From Roseibacterium elongatum DSM 19469 (GTDB taxonomy: Bacteria > Pseudomonadota > Alphaproteobacteria > Rhodobacterales > Rhodobacteraceae): 64,000 nt of DNA. Below, in pieces: positions 20,437 through 29,576 of this stretch (positions within the stretch are counted from its first letter, which is position 1; every line of letters begins with the position of its first letter). The stretch is from the NCBI RefSeq assembly GCF_000590925.1, contig NZ_CP004372.1:787001-851000 (forward strand), read 5' to 3'. The notes under the pieces were generated by a model. That model ran no database searches and had not been told where the DNA came from. It saw only the letters and a program-made list of their open reading frames with translations. The translations under genes were made by a program, and so were the position numbers.

Positions 20437-20908
20437 ATGACCGACCGCGACGATGGCCCTGACGGGCCGCAACGACGGGACCAAACGCACAGGCAGCTGT
20501 CATTGCTGTCTCAGCCGGCCGAGGTGCGACGCACCCTTGACGCGATCGTGCAGCATCTGCGCGATGGCGACATTCCGAAAGACCGGATCGCCGACGCGCA
20601 GATCGTTCTGGGCGAGGTGCTGAACAACATCGTGGAACACGCCTATGACGGCGCGGCGGGTGAGGCCATTCTCATCGATCTCTGGTTGACCCACGCAGAG
20701 ATCCGGTGTCGCATTCGCGATCATGGCCGGCCGATGCCATATGGACGCCTGCCATCGCCCACCCCCCCCGACCCTAGCCGGCCACGCAGCGACGGATCTG
20801 CCCGAAGGCGGGTTCGGCTGGCTGTTGATCCACCAGATTTCCACCGCGCTGACCTACCGCCGTGACGGCGGTGAAAACCGGCTTTCTCTGACTCTTCCGG
20901 CACGTTGA
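20437..20908 (+). pseudogene. anti-sigma factor serine kinase (HATPase), frameshifted at a C8 tract
   Basis: The first frame encodes a GHKL kinase of the RsbW/SpoIIAB type. The N-box is GEVLNNIVEHAYDG and the G1-like box is RDHGRPMP. At 20762-20769 a run of eight C shifts the frame. One C fewer restores LPEGGFGWLLIHQIS (G2 box) and an end at 20908, giving 156 residues, typical for these kinases. As written, the product loses the second half of its ATP-binding site. The neighbouring STAS gene is its predicted substrate. Confidence 0.85.
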
Positions 20909-21163
20909 GCGGGAAAACCCCCGAAAATCGGCTGTTTGCCACGCCAAAGCCCCATTGTGTTCCCATCTCCGCCGCCATCGCCGGCGATAAGAGACTTGTA
21001 GCTGCAGAGGCTTCCCTCGGCGTCGTGCGTATCAAGCCCCCACCCAGTGCGCGGCGTCGAGGTACTCTGCAGCTTACGTTCCCTCCCGCCTTGTTGACCC
21101 GCACCTTGCCACCGCGCGCCGGTGGCTTAGGGTGCGTGCGGCATGACAAGAAGGGAGAGAGGG
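20909..21163. other. 255-base intergenic region with two hairpins
   Basis: No convincing coding sequence is visible. It holds the long imperfect hairpin at 20998-21077 (separate entry). A second hairpin at 21101-21135 has GCACC pairing with GGTGC outside and GCCACCG pairing with CGGTGGC inside, and ends 28 bases before the gamma-glutamyltransferase start. The second could belong to that gene's leader. Confidence 0.5.
20998..21077. ncRNA. candidate structured RNA (long wobble-paired hairpin), orientation unknown
   Basis: Outer stem: 21000-21009 (AGCTGCAGAG) pairs perfectly with 21065-21074, extended by two more pairs past a one-base bulge. After a small internal loop (5 and 2 bases), 21015-21030 pairs with 21047-21062 over 16 positions, read on the plus strand with five G-U wobble pairs and no mismatch. 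The loop is 16 bases. Wobble-rich pairing is what selection on an RNA leaves behind, whereas a DNA operator would be Watson-Crick. It shows no match I can recognise to tmRNA, SRP RNA or 6S RNA. Confidence 0.4.
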
Positions 21164-22747
21164 ATGCGTGATTTCCACAAGCCGGGGCGATCGGCCGTGT
21201 TTGCCGAGAACGGCATTTGCGCCACGTCGCACCCGCTGGCTGCGCAAACCGCCGTGTCCATCCTGCAATCGGGTGGCAATGCGGTTGACGCTGCGATTGC
21301 CGGTGCGGTGTTGCTGGGCCTGTGCGAGCCGGCGATGACGGGCATTGGCGGGGATTGTTTCGTGCTGGTCAAACCCGCCGGATCGGACGAGATCCTGTCT
21401 CTCAACGGGTCGGGCCGGGCCCCGGCGGCCCTCAGCGGGGCGGCCCTGCGTGCGGCCGGCCATACCACCATGCCGGTTTTCGGCGATCCCGCCTCGGTCA
21501 CCATTCCGGGGGCGGTTGACGCCTTTTGCACCCTTTCGGCCGATCACGGAAAGCTCGGCCTCGACGCCGTGCTGGCACCGACGATCCATTACGCCGAGGC
21601 CGGTGTTCCCGCCGCCCCGCGCGCCGCGTTCGACTGGCTCCACCACAGTGACAACATGACGCCCAAGGCGCGCGAGTTCTACCTTTTGAACGGCGCCGCG
21701 CCGAAACCGGGGCAGCTTTTTCGCCACCCCCAACAGGCCGAGGTCCTGCGCCGTGTCGCCGCCCAGGGCCGTGCCGGGTTTTACGAGGGCGAAGTGGCCG
21801 AGGATATGGTCACCTCGCTGCGCGCGCTTGGCGGTGTTCACACGCTCGAGGATTTCGCCGAAACGCGCTGCACCTACACCACCCCGATCAGCGGCACATA
21901 CAAGGGGATCGAACTGGTCGAGCATCCGCCGAACGGCCAGGGCGCGACGGCAATCCTGCTCAACAACATCCTTGCGGAGTTCGACCTGCCGTCGATGGAC
22001 CCGTTCGGCACCGCGCGCGCCCATATCGAGGCCGAGGCGACCAAACTGGCCTATGACGCGCGCGATCGATTCCTGTCGGACATGGATCACATGACGCGCC
22101 TGGCGCATATGCTCGATCCGTCCACGGCCAGGAAACTGGCCGCCCTGATCGACCCGGCCCGCGCCATGCCCAGTGCCAAACCCCTGACCGAGGCCGTGCA
22201 CAAGGAAACGATCTATCTGACCATGGTGGACCGCGACCGCATGGCGGTCTCGCTGATCTACTCGGTGTTCAAGGATTTCGGCTCGGGCATCGCCTCGGAC
22301 AAGTTCGGCATCCTGTTCCAGAATCGCGGCGCGGGCTTCACTCTCGAAGACGGGCACCCGAACGAGGCGAATGGCGGCAAGCGCCCGATGCACACGATCA
22401 TCCCGGCCATGCTGCGCCAGAACGGGCGCGTCGTCTTGCCCTTCGGCGTCATGGGCGGTCAGTACCAATCGACCGGGCATGCGCGCTTCGTGACCAATGT
22501 CGTCGATTACGGCATGTCCCCGCAGGAGGCGATCGACGCCCCCCGCTGCTTTAGCGAGTATGGCGACATGAAGGTCGAAACGGGTTATTCCGATAAGGTT
22601 CGTCAGGAGCTGGCCGATTTGGGCCACAGCGTCTCGACCCCGCAAGTGGGCATCGGCGGCGCGCAGGCCATCCGCATCGACCATGATCTTGGCGTTCTCG
22701 AGGGCGGGTCCGACCCGCGCAAGGACGGGATCGCCCTGGGCTACTGA
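21164..22747 (+). CDS. ggt: gamma-glutamyltransferase family protein
   Basis: 527 residues from ATG 21164; an in-frame ATG at 21143 lacks the good AGGGAGAG site seen before 21164. The N-terminal part shows SHPLAAQTAVSILQSGGNAVDAAIAG and TGIGGDCF. The self-cleavage region is KETIYLTMVDRDRMAVSLI, with a threonine as predicted nucleophile, and GKRPMHTIIPAML follows. Family members hydrolyse or transfer gamma-glutamyl groups or act as acylases. No signal peptide is evident, so cytoplasmic use is possible. The substrate is uncertain. Confidence 0.88.
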   Translation: MRDFHKPGRSAVFAENGICATSHPLAAQTAVSILQSGGNAVDAAIAGAVLLGLCEPAMTGIGGDCFVLVKPAGSDEILSLNGSGRAPAALSGAALRAAGHTTMPVFGDPASVTIPGAVDAFCTLSADHGKLGLDAVLAPTIHYAEAGVPAAPRAAFDWLHHSDNMTPKAREFYLLNGAAPKPGQLFRHPQQAEVLRRVAAQGRAGFYEGEVAEDMVTSLRALGGVHTLEDFAETRCTYTTPISGTYKGIELVEHPPNGQGATAILLNNILAEFDLPSMDPFGTARAHIEAEATKLAYDARDRFLSDMDHMTRLAHMLDPSTARKLAALIDPARAMPSAKPLTEAVHKETIYLTMVDRDRMAVSLIYSVFKDFGSGIASDKFGILFQNRGAGFTLEDGHPNEANGGKRPMHTIIPAMLRQNGRVVLPFGVMGGQYQSTGHARFVTNVVDYGMSPQEAIDAPRCFSEYGDMKVETGYSDKVRQELADLGHSVSTPQVGIGGAQAIRIDHDLGVLEGGSDPRKDGIALGY

Positions 22748-22783
22748 CGGAGCGGGCCGGCGCGTGGCACCTCCGCGCGTCGG

Positions 22784-23110
22784 TCAGTTCAACTGATATT
22801 CCAGCGGGTAGCGCCCATTGCGGAACTCACCGAACAGATCGGGCAGGTCCGGGTGATCGACCGGTTCGCCGGTCTCGTCGGGAACGAGGTTCTGTTCCGA
22901 CACATAGGCCACGTAATAGGTCTGATCGTTTTCGGCCAGCAGGTGGTAAAAGGGCTGCCCCTTGGCCGGCCGCGCCTCTTCGGGGATGGCATCGTACCAT
23001 TCTTCGGTATTGGCAAACTCGGGGTCGATATCGAAGATCACGCCGCGAAAGGGATGCTTCCGGTGACGGACCACCTGGCCGATGTTGTATTTTGCGAATG
23101 TCTTAAGCAT
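22784..23110 (-). CDS. hspQ: heat shock protein HspQ
   Basis: A 108-residue small protein of the HspQ/YccV family (hemimethylated-DNA-binding fold). VRHRKHPFRGVIFDIDPEFANTEEWY is the conserved core, and QPFYHLLAENDQTYYVAYVSEQNL follows. In E. coli it is an adaptor for Lon-mediated proteolysis; the fold also binds hemimethylated DNA in vitro. Divergent from the AEC transporter gene; a GGCC-rich hairpin (23141-23155) lies between them. Confidence 0.9.
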   Translation of the reverse strand: MLKTFAKYNIGQVVRHRKHPFRGVIFDIDPEFANTEEWYDAIPEEARPAKGQPFYHLLAENDQTYYVAYVSEQNLVPDETGEPVDHPDLPDLFGEFRNGRYPLEYQLN

Positions 23111-23192
23111 GGCATAGGCCCCCTAACTTCTCCCTAACGAAAGGCCGGGGGCCTTGTCCATGCGAACGGGCAAATTCTAAAGGAAACAGATT

Positions 23193-24074
23193 GTGGAACT
23201 TGCCCTGACAGTGGCGCGCGTGGTCGCGCCGGTGCTGATTTTGGCAGGCATCGGCTATGGTTGGCGGCGGGCCGGCTACGACTATCCGACCGAGTTCGTG
23301 ACCCGCCTCGTCATGACCCTGGCCGTGCCCTGTCTGATCTTCACCGCCCTGATGCAGACCCAGATCGCGCCCGCGGCGCTGACCGCCCTCAGCCTGGCCG
23401 CCGTGTCGGCCTATGGGCTTGTGATCGTCGCCATGTGGGCGCTGATCGCGGTCTTCCGGCTCGATCGCGCCAGTCTTTTGGCGCCACTGGTCTTTGGCAA
23501 CACGGGCAATATCGGCCTGCCGCTGGCGCTGTTCGCCTTTGGCGAGACGGGGCTGGGTCTGGCCGTCGTGGTCTTTGCCGTGATGGCGTTGCTCACCTTC
23601 ACGGTGGGGCTTTGGATGGTCGCGGGCACCGCAAACCCGACGCGGGTCCTGCGCGAGCCGATCCTTTACGGCACGATTCTGGGGGCGCTGTTCCTGTGGC
23701 AGGGTTGGCAAACCCCGGTCTGGCTGACCAACACGCTGGACCTGATCGGGCAACTGGCCGTGCCGCTCATGCTGATCACACTGGGTGTCGCGGTGGCCCG
23801 CCTGCGTCCGGGCCGCATCGCGCAAGCGCTGTGGCTGTCGGCGGTGAAATTCGTGGCCTGCCTGGCGGCTGCCCTGGCCGCCGGGTGGTATTTCACGCTC
23901 GACCCTGTCGCCCTGGCCGTGCTGATCGTGCAGATGGTCACGCCGGTGGCCGTCACGTCCTATCTGTTGGCCGAACGCTACGAGGTGGACGCCGACGCCG
24001 TTGCCGGGCTTGTCGTCGTCTCGACCCTGATGGCGGTGGTCACCCTGCCCATCACATTGTCGTTTCTTCTGTGA
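23193..24074 (+). CDS. AEC family transporter (auxin-efflux-carrier type)
   Basis: A 293-residue integral membrane protein with about ten hydrophobic segments. It begins at GTG 23193 behind AAAGGAAACAG. Family features include the N-terminal PVLILAGIGYGWRR, LVFGNTGNIGLPLALFAFGE in the middle, and QMVTPVAVTSYLLAERY near the C-terminus. AEC transporters export or take up small organic acids such as malate or malonate; the substrate here is not deducible. Confidence 0.9.
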   Translation: MELALTVARVVAPVLILAGIGYGWRRAGYDYPTEFVTRLVMTLAVPCLIFTALMQTQIAPAALTALSLAAVSAYGLVIVAMWALIAVFRLDRASLLAPLVFGNTGNIGLPLALFAFGETGLGLAVVVFAVMALLTFTVGLWMVAGTANPTRVLREPILYGTILGALFLWQGWQTPVWLTNTLDLIGQLAVPLMLITLGVAVARLRPGRIAQALWLSAVKFVACLAAALAAGWYFTLDPVALAVLIVQMVTPVAVTSYLLAERYEVDADAVAGLVVVSTLMAVVTLPITLSFLL

Positions 24075-24166
24075 CCCAGCGGCAGCGCCGCTGTTTCCCC
24101 AAGCGCGCATTTCGCGTATGGTGCCTAACAACAAGCCCGAACGGGCCACAAAGCCGAGCAGACATC

Positions 24167-24745
24167 ATGAAGAAAGCGATTGCCGCAATTTGCGTCATCG
24201 GTGCATTGGCGGGCTGTGGGGCCCGCGAGTTTTCCGCGCCGCGCAACCTCGACAATGCCTGCGACCTGGCGGATGAGCGCCCGGCCTACATGCGGGCGAT
24301 GCGCCGGGCCGAGCGCGAATGGGGTGTGCCTGTGCATGTCCAGATGGCCACATTCCATCAGGAAAGCCGTTTCGTCGGCGATGCCCGCCCGCCGCATGTC
24401 TACGCGCTCGAGGTCATTCCCATGGGCCGCATGTCCTCGGCCTTTGGCTACAGCCAGGCGCTGGACGGCACGTGGCAGGAATACCTGCGCGATACCCGCA
24501 ACCGCCGGGCCCGGCGCGACGACATCCGCGACGCCACGGATTTCATGGGCTGGTACATGAACCTCAGCCGCGAGCGCAACGGCATCGCGCTGGAAGATGC
24601 CCGAAACCAGTACCTCGCCTATCACGAAGGGCATGCCGGCTATCGGCGGCAAAGCTATCGCGCGAAGCCGTGGCTCATGCGCGTGGCCGACCGCGTCGCC
24701 CAGCGCGCCGCCATCTACGAGGCGCAACTGGCCAACTGTCGCTGA
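24167..24745 (+). CDS. transglycosylase SLT-domain lipoprotein
   Basis: 192 residues with a lipobox (IGALAGC, Cys about 17). The rest resembles a lysozyme-like lytic transglycosylase: VPVHVQMATFHQESRF has the typical catalytic glutamate (HQES), and MSSAFGYSQALDGTWQEY matches the next SLT motif (GYSQ). LAYHEGHAGYRR follows. It would cut peptidoglycan between MurNAc and GlcNAc from the periplasmic side. The start is ATG 24167. Confidence 0.85.
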   Translation: MKKAIAAICVIGALAGCGAREFSAPRNLDNACDLADERPAYMRAMRRAEREWGVPVHVQMATFHQESRFVGDARPPHVYALEVIPMGRMSSAFGYSQALDGTWQEYLRDTRNRRARRDDIRDATDFMGWYMNLSRERNGIALEDARNQYLAYHEGHAGYRRQSYRAKPWLMRVADRVAQRAAIYEAQLANCR

Positions 24746-24751
24746 TCGCGG

Positions 24752-25348
24752 TCAATCGCCCTCGCGGCGCCGGATCTCATGGGTGATGTTGAACTGGATC
24801 AGCGGAATCTCCGCCCCCTGTTCGAGGGCCCCCAGGATCACCGTGGTTTCCGCCCCGGTATCGTCGCGCACGATCCATTGCCGCAGCTCGGTCGGGTCGG
24901 GCGTGAACACCATCGTCAGTGACCCGATCTCGGGGCGGTCGGGGTCTTGGGCGACGACGCGGGTCGTGGTTCCGTCATAGGCATGAGAGACCACCATGTC
25001 CGAACGTCCCAGATCGACCTCGGCGGCCAGGATGATCGACAGGGGCGTTTCACGCAGCGGGTACTGTTCAGGCCGGGCGTTAGAGCGGCCGTCGAAAATG
25101 GCCACCTGCTGACCGCCTGCCATCACCAGCAAATCGTCATCGGCATATTCGAACCGCATGTTGCCGGGCCGCCGCAGATAGACATGGCCGGTCGAAACGC
25201 TGCCATCGTCGTTGATCTGGGTGAAATCCGCCTCGGCGGTCGTGATGGCGTTCAGATACCGCGACAACTCGCGCAGCGGGATCTGATCGGCCATGACTGG
25301 GGCGGACAGCGCAAGGACGAGCGCGAGGGAAAGGGAAACCTGTTTCAT
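24752..25348 (-). CDS. lolA: outer membrane lipoprotein carrier protein LolA
   Basis: 198 residues with a cleavable signal peptide (about 1-20, ending APVMA-DQ). The LolA fold is indicated by LNAITTAEADFTQINDDGS, GHVYLRRPGNMRFEYADDD and PLSIILAAEVDLG. It shuttles lipoproteins across the periplasm. It lies downstream of ftsK on the same strand, separated by 76 bases, a usual alphaproteobacterial order. Confidence 0.93.
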   Translation of the reverse strand: MKQVSLSLALVLALSAPVMADQIPLRELSRYLNAITTAEADFTQINDDGSVSTGHVYLRRPGNMRFEYADDDLLVMAGGQQVAIFDGRSNARPEQYPLRETPLSIILAAEVDLGRSDMVVSHAYDGTTTRVVAQDPDRPEIGSLTMVFTPDPTELRQWIVRDDTGAETTVILGALEQGAEIPLIQFNITHEIRRREGD

Positions 25349-25424
25349 GAGAACTATCTAGGGGTGTGCACGGGCCATGGCAAAGCCCCTGCAACGCGCG
25401 CTCTCGGCTTTGTCATCACGCGGC

Positions 25425-28274
25425 TCATTCCTGCTCGGGGACGAGGATCTCGCGCTTGCCGACATGGTTGGCCGCCGAAACGAGGCCCTGTTCCTCCATC
25501 TGTTCGACCAGCCGCGCGGCCTTGTTATAGCCGATCCCCAGCTTGCGCTGGATATACGAGGTCGAGCATTTGCGGTCCTTGATCACGATGGCGACGGCCT
25601 GGTCGTAAAGGGCATCCTCGCCATTGGTGTTGCCCCCCGTGTTCAGGCCCAGCACCGCATCGATATCGCTTTCGCGATCCTCATCCGGGCCGTCCAGAAC
25701 GCTGGCGGCATAATCCGGCGGGCCAAAGCTCTTGAGGTGGCGGACGATTTCCTCGACCTCTTCGTCGCTGACGAAGGGCCCGTGTACGCGCGTGATCTTC
25801 GATCCGCCCGCCATGTACAGCATGTCGCCCATGCCCAGAAGCTGCTCGGCCCCCTGCTCGCCCAGGATGGTGCGGCTGTCGACCTTCGAGGTGACGTGGA
25901 AACTGATCCGCGTCGGGAAGTTCGCCTTGATCGTGCCGGTGATGACATCGACCGACGGGCGCTGCGTCGCCATCACAAGGTGGATGCCCGAGGCCCGCGC
26001 CATTTGCGCAAGGCGCTGGATACAGGCCTCGATCTCCTTGCCGGCGACCATCATCAGGTCGGCCATCTCGTCGACGATCACCACGATGTAGGGCATCTTC
26101 TCGGGCGCGAATTCCTCGGTCTCGAAGATCGGATCGCCGGTGTCGTCGTCAAAGCCGGTCTGAACGGTGCGGCTGAACATCTCGCCCTTGGACAGCGCAT
26201 CGGCGACGCGGCCATTGTAGCCGTCGATGTTGCGAACGCCCATCTTCGACATCTTGCGATACCGCTCTTCCATCTCGGCCACGACCCATTTCAGGGCGAC
26301 GACCGCCTTTTTCGGGTCGGTCACGACCGGCGACAGAAGATGCGGAATGCCGTCATAGACGCTGAGTTCCAGCATCTTGGGGTCGATCATGATCATCCGG
26401 CAATCCTCGGGCGGCAGCTTGTACAGCAGGCTGAGGATCATGGTGTTGATCGCCACGGATTTGCCCGAGCCGGTCGTGCCCGCGATCAGCAGGTGGGGCA
26501 TCTTGGCCAGGTTCGCGACAATGGGTTCGCCGCCGATATCCTTGCCCAGCGCCAGTGGCAGTTTCTGCGTGCCGTCGCCGAACTCACGGCTGGCCAGGAT
26601 CTCGCGCAGAACGACCTTTTCGCGGTGCTGGTTGGGCAGTTCGATACCGATGACCGACCGGCCCGGCACGGTCGACACCCGCGCCGACAGGGCCGACATC
26701 GACCGGGCGATATCGTCGGCCAACCCGATGACGCGGCTGGCCTTGAGGCCCGGCGCCGGTTCCAACTCGTACATGGTGACGACGGGGCCGGGGCGGACGC
26801 TGACGATCTCGCCCTTCACACCGTAATCGTCCAGCACGGTTTCCAGCATCCGCGCGTTTTCCTCCAGCGCCTCGTCGCTGAGGTGATGTCGCTGGATCGT
26901 GTCGGGGTTGGTCAGCAGGGTCAGCGGCGGGTATTCGAACACCTCCGCCTGTGGCTGCAGCGGCAGGGTGGGCTGGGCCTCGGCCACCGCGCGGCGCGAC
27001 GGGGTGGCCTGACGCTTCATCGCATGCTGCACGACACGACGCTGCAACTCGGTCGGGGCTGCGGATTTGGCCGGCGCGGCCGGCGCCGCGGACTCGTCAT
27101 GGAACAGGTTGATATCGTCCAGACCGTTGTCATCGACCAGACCGGGATCGGGCGCGGTCGCGTGCGAGGCCGTCAGGGGCGGTTCCGCCCGCAGGGCCGG
27201 CGAGGCGGCCACAGCCGGACCAGCCTGCAAGCGGCGCTGCGCGGCGGCAGTCACCGGGCTGGGCCGGCGGACCCGGTTGCGGATCACATCCGAGATGCGC
27301 GCGCGAATGCGATCCTCGTCCGGGGCTTCGATTTCGGAGGCGGCCTGCGGCACACGTTCGGGCAATTCGGGCTCCAGGTCTTCGGGCTCGGGCTCGCGCG
27401 GGCGCAAAAGCGGCATCCGCGACAGGAGGCCAGCAGACCGGCGCAGGGGCGGCTCGGCCTCGGGTCGGGCGGCAACCGCGTCATGTGGATCATCGGAATG
27501 GGGGGCGCGACGCTCGGCATACCCGCGTGGCGCGTCCTCGGCGGGCGCGCCCATGGCGAAACCACCGTCGGCGCGCCGCGCCGCGCGCGCGTCGCGCAGT
27601 TGCGACGCCACCTGACCGGCCCCGCGGCCCAGCCCCCGCAAACTGGTCGACAGCATCGCGCCAGAGGCCAGCAACCCAAGGATCAGAAAGCGCAGCGCGG
27701 CGCGCATCTCGGCCCGACTGGTGCCGATCACATAAAGCATGAGGCCAAGACCGGCGACAAACGCCAGACCGGCCACAAGCTTCAGCCCGGCCTGAGGCGG
27801 CATCGGCAGCGCATTCAGCACGGCCCCCAGCACCGTGTCACCGAACAGCCCGCCAAGACCGAAACTGTGGGTCCAGTCCTCGGCCGGGACATGGCTGGCG
27901 GCGTAGATCGAGGCCAGCGCCAGTACGATCGGCAGAAACATCAACCGACCCAGGGCGCGATGCTCGCCCAGATGCAGAACGAACCGCAGCCCCCAGGCGA
28001 AACAGGCCACCGGCAGGATCAGGGCGCCATAGCCCACGATCATCATCGCAATCGCCGCGACCGTGGCCCCCGTCCGCCCCATCAGGTTTTGCGGCAGGGC
28101 ATCGGTGGCGGCCATCCAGTTGGGATCTTCCGGCGCGTAGGAGACCAGCATCGCCGTCAAAACGGCCCCCAGCCCCAGCAGGACCACACCCACCAGTTCT
28201 TGGCCACGGCGCACAAGTGCCGCTTGTGTCTGGTCATCCAGCAGGGGGTCACGCTGTCGCGTCTGATAAGCCAT
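25425..28274 (-). CDS. ftsK: DNA translocase FtsK
   Basis: 949 residues. Four membrane helices lie within about residues 25-190, followed by a proline-rich, poorly conserved linker. The AAA+-like motor has Walker [14 protein letters not shown] near residue 600 and Walker [14 protein letters not shown]. The C-terminal gamma winged helix ([18 protein letters not shown]) recognises KOPS sequences in the family. It pumps chromosome termini through the division septum and activates XerCD. The gene reads towards lolA; upstream is an aminotransferase gene 12 bases away. Confidence 0.97.
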   Translation of the reverse strand: MAYQTRQRDPLLDDQTQAALVRRGQELVGVVLLGLGAVLTAMLVSYAPEDPNWMAATDALPQNLMGRTGATVAAIAMMIVGYGALILPVACFAWGLRFVLHLGEHRALGRLMFLPIVLALASIYAASHVPAEDWTHSFGLGGLFGDTVLGAVLNALPMPPQAGLKLVAGLAFVAGLGLMLYVIGTSRAEMRAALRFLILGLLASGAMLSTSLRGLGRGAGQVASQLRDARAARRADGGFAMGAPAEDAPRGYAERRAPHSDDPHDAVAARPEAEPPLRRSAGLLSRMPLLRPREPEPEDLEPELPERVPQAASEIEAPDEDRIRARISDVIRNRVRRPSPVTAAAQRRLQAGPAVAASPALRAEPPLTASHATAPDPGLVDDNGLDDINLFHDESAAPAAPAKSAAPTELQRRVVQHAMKRQATPSRRAVAEAQPTLPLQPQAEVFEYPPLTLLTNPDTIQRHHLSDEALEENARMLETVLDDYGVKGEIVSVRPGPVVTMYELEPAPGLKASRVIGLADDIARSMSALSARVSTVPGRSVIGIELPNQHREKVVLREILASREFGDGTQKLPLALGKDIGGEPIVANLAKMPHLLIAGTTGSGKSVAINTMILSLLYKLPPEDCRMIMIDPKMLELSVYDGIPHLLSPVVTDPKKAVVALKWVVAEMEERYRKMSKMGVRNIDGYNGRVADALSKGEMFSRTVQTGFDDDTGDPIFETEEFAPEKMPYIVVIVDEMADLMMVAGKEIEACIQRLAQMARASGIHLVMATQRPSVDVITGTIKANFPTRISFHVTSKVDSRTILGEQGAEQLLGMGDMLYMAGGSKITRVHGPFVSDEEVEEIVRHLKSFGPPDYAASVLDGPDEDRESDIDAVLGLNTGGNTNGEDALYDQAVAIVIKDRKCSTSYIQRKLGIGYNKAARLVEQMEEQGLVSAANHVGKREILVPEQE

Positions 28275-28286
28275 CCAGTGTCGTCC

Positions 28287-29468
28287 TCACTCGTACAGCG
28301 CCTTGCGCAGCCGGATCAGGCCGCGACGCATTTCTTCTTTTTCCGCGACCATCGCCACGCGGATGCGGTCGGCGCCGGGGGTCTGCCCATCGACCTCGCG
28401 CGCAAGGTAGTGGCCGGGCAGCACCCGCACGCCGGTCTCGCGCCACAGCCGCAGCGTCGCCGCCTCGGCATTGTCGACCGGCAACCACAGGAAGAACCCG
28501 GCCTCGGGCCCGCGATACCCCGGCACACCGTCCAGCACCGCGTCGGCGATGGCGTATTTTTCCTGGTAAAGGGCGCGGTTCGCCTCGACATGCGCCTCGT
28601 CGTTCCAGGCGCGCTCGGCCACGGCCTGCAACGGCAAGGGCAGCGGCGCACCGGCATAATTCCTGAGCTGCTTCAGCTGCGCGATGCTTTCCTCGCCACC
28701 GGCGGCAAAGCCCGAGCGCAGGCCGGGCATGTTCGACCGCTTCGACAGCGAATGAAAGATCACCACGCGCTCGGGGTCGGCACCGGTATCGCTTGCAACC
28801 TGCATCGCGCCCACGGGCGGCGTGTCGCGGTATATCTCGGAATAGCACTCGTCGGCGAAGATGCGGAAATCGTGCTTTTCGGCCAAGGCCAGCAGATCGG
28901 TCCAATAGGCCCGGTCGGCGACAGCACCCTGCGGGTTGGCGGGCGAGCAGATATAGGCCACGGCCATGCGGTCGAGAACATCGCCCGGCAGCGCCGCGAA
29001 GTCGGGCAGGTTCCCGGTGTCGTCGGTTGCGGGCACATAAACGGGCTGGGCCCCCACGGCGAGGGCCGCCACGGCATAAACCTGATAGAACGGGTTGGGC
29101 ATGGCCACCACGGGCTGCGTGCCGCCCTTGGCCTCCGGGCACAGCGCCAGACAGGCGTTGAACAGCCCCTCGCGCGTGCCGTTCAACGGCAGGATCTGGC
29201 GGTCGGCGGCGACACTCACGCCATAGCGCCGCGCGATCCAGCGCGCGATGGCCCCTTGCAGCGCGGGCGTGCCATCGTTCGGCGGGTAGCGCCCGAACCC
29301 CTGCAAATTGTCGGCAAGCACGTTGCCCACCCAGTCGGGAAAGGCATGACGCGGCTCGCCAATGGTCATGGCAATCGGCGCGTCGCCCGGTTCATGGACG
29401 TCGAGAAGCTTCCGCAAACGCGGAAACGCGTAATCTGGCAGGTTCGAAAACCGCTCGGGAAACACCAT
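28287..29468 (-). CDS. PLP aminotransferase class I/II (DapC-like)
   Basis: 393 residues, fold type I. The PLP lysine lies in FHSLSKRSNMPGLRSGF. MTIGEPRHAFPDWV, LNGTREGLFNA, CSPANPQGAV and IFADECYSEIY are the other aminotransferase marks. The family best matches N-succinyldiaminopimelate aminotransferases (DapC) of the lysine/peptidoglycan pathway; dapB is elsewhere in this window. Substrate assignment without a search is tentative. Confidence 0.85.
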   Translation of the reverse strand: MVFPERFSNLPDYAFPRLRKLLDVHEPGDAPIAMTIGEPRHAFPDWVGNVLADNLQGFGRYPPNDGTPALQGAIARWIARRYGVSVAADRQILPLNGTREGLFNACLALCPEAKGGTQPVVAMPNPFYQVYAVAALAVGAQPVYVPATDDTGNLPDFAALPGDVLDRMAVAYICSPANPQGAVADRAYWTDLLALAEKHDFRIFADECYSEIYRDTPPVGAMQVASDTGADPERVVIFHSLSKRSNMPGLRSGFAAGGEESIAQLKQLRNYAGAPLPLPLQAVAERAWNDEAHVEANRALYQEKYAIADAVLDGVPGYRGPEAGFFLWLPVDNAEAATLRLWRETGVRVLPGHYLAREVDGQTPGADRIRVAMVAEKEEMRRGLIRLRKALYE

Positions 29469-29576
29469 GACTGCCTCGATGCTCCGGGATCATTGCGCCC
29501 CGGTTTTGTGGCAATCTACCTTGGGCCCGCCGCATCTGTCCAGAAAAAGGACCGATATCGCGGCGGGATGTGGCGT

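Noticed and set aside
20909..21163. tmRNA, SRP RNA or tRNA in the intergenic region
   Set aside because: No tag-peptide sequence, SRP apical loop or cloverleaf could be found on either strand.
23141..23155. AAGGCC-GGG-GGCCTT hairpin as an hspQ heat-shock regulatory element
   Set aside because: It is a short GC palindrome without a recognisable RpoH promoter or CIRCE-like sequence, and chance is likely in this composition.
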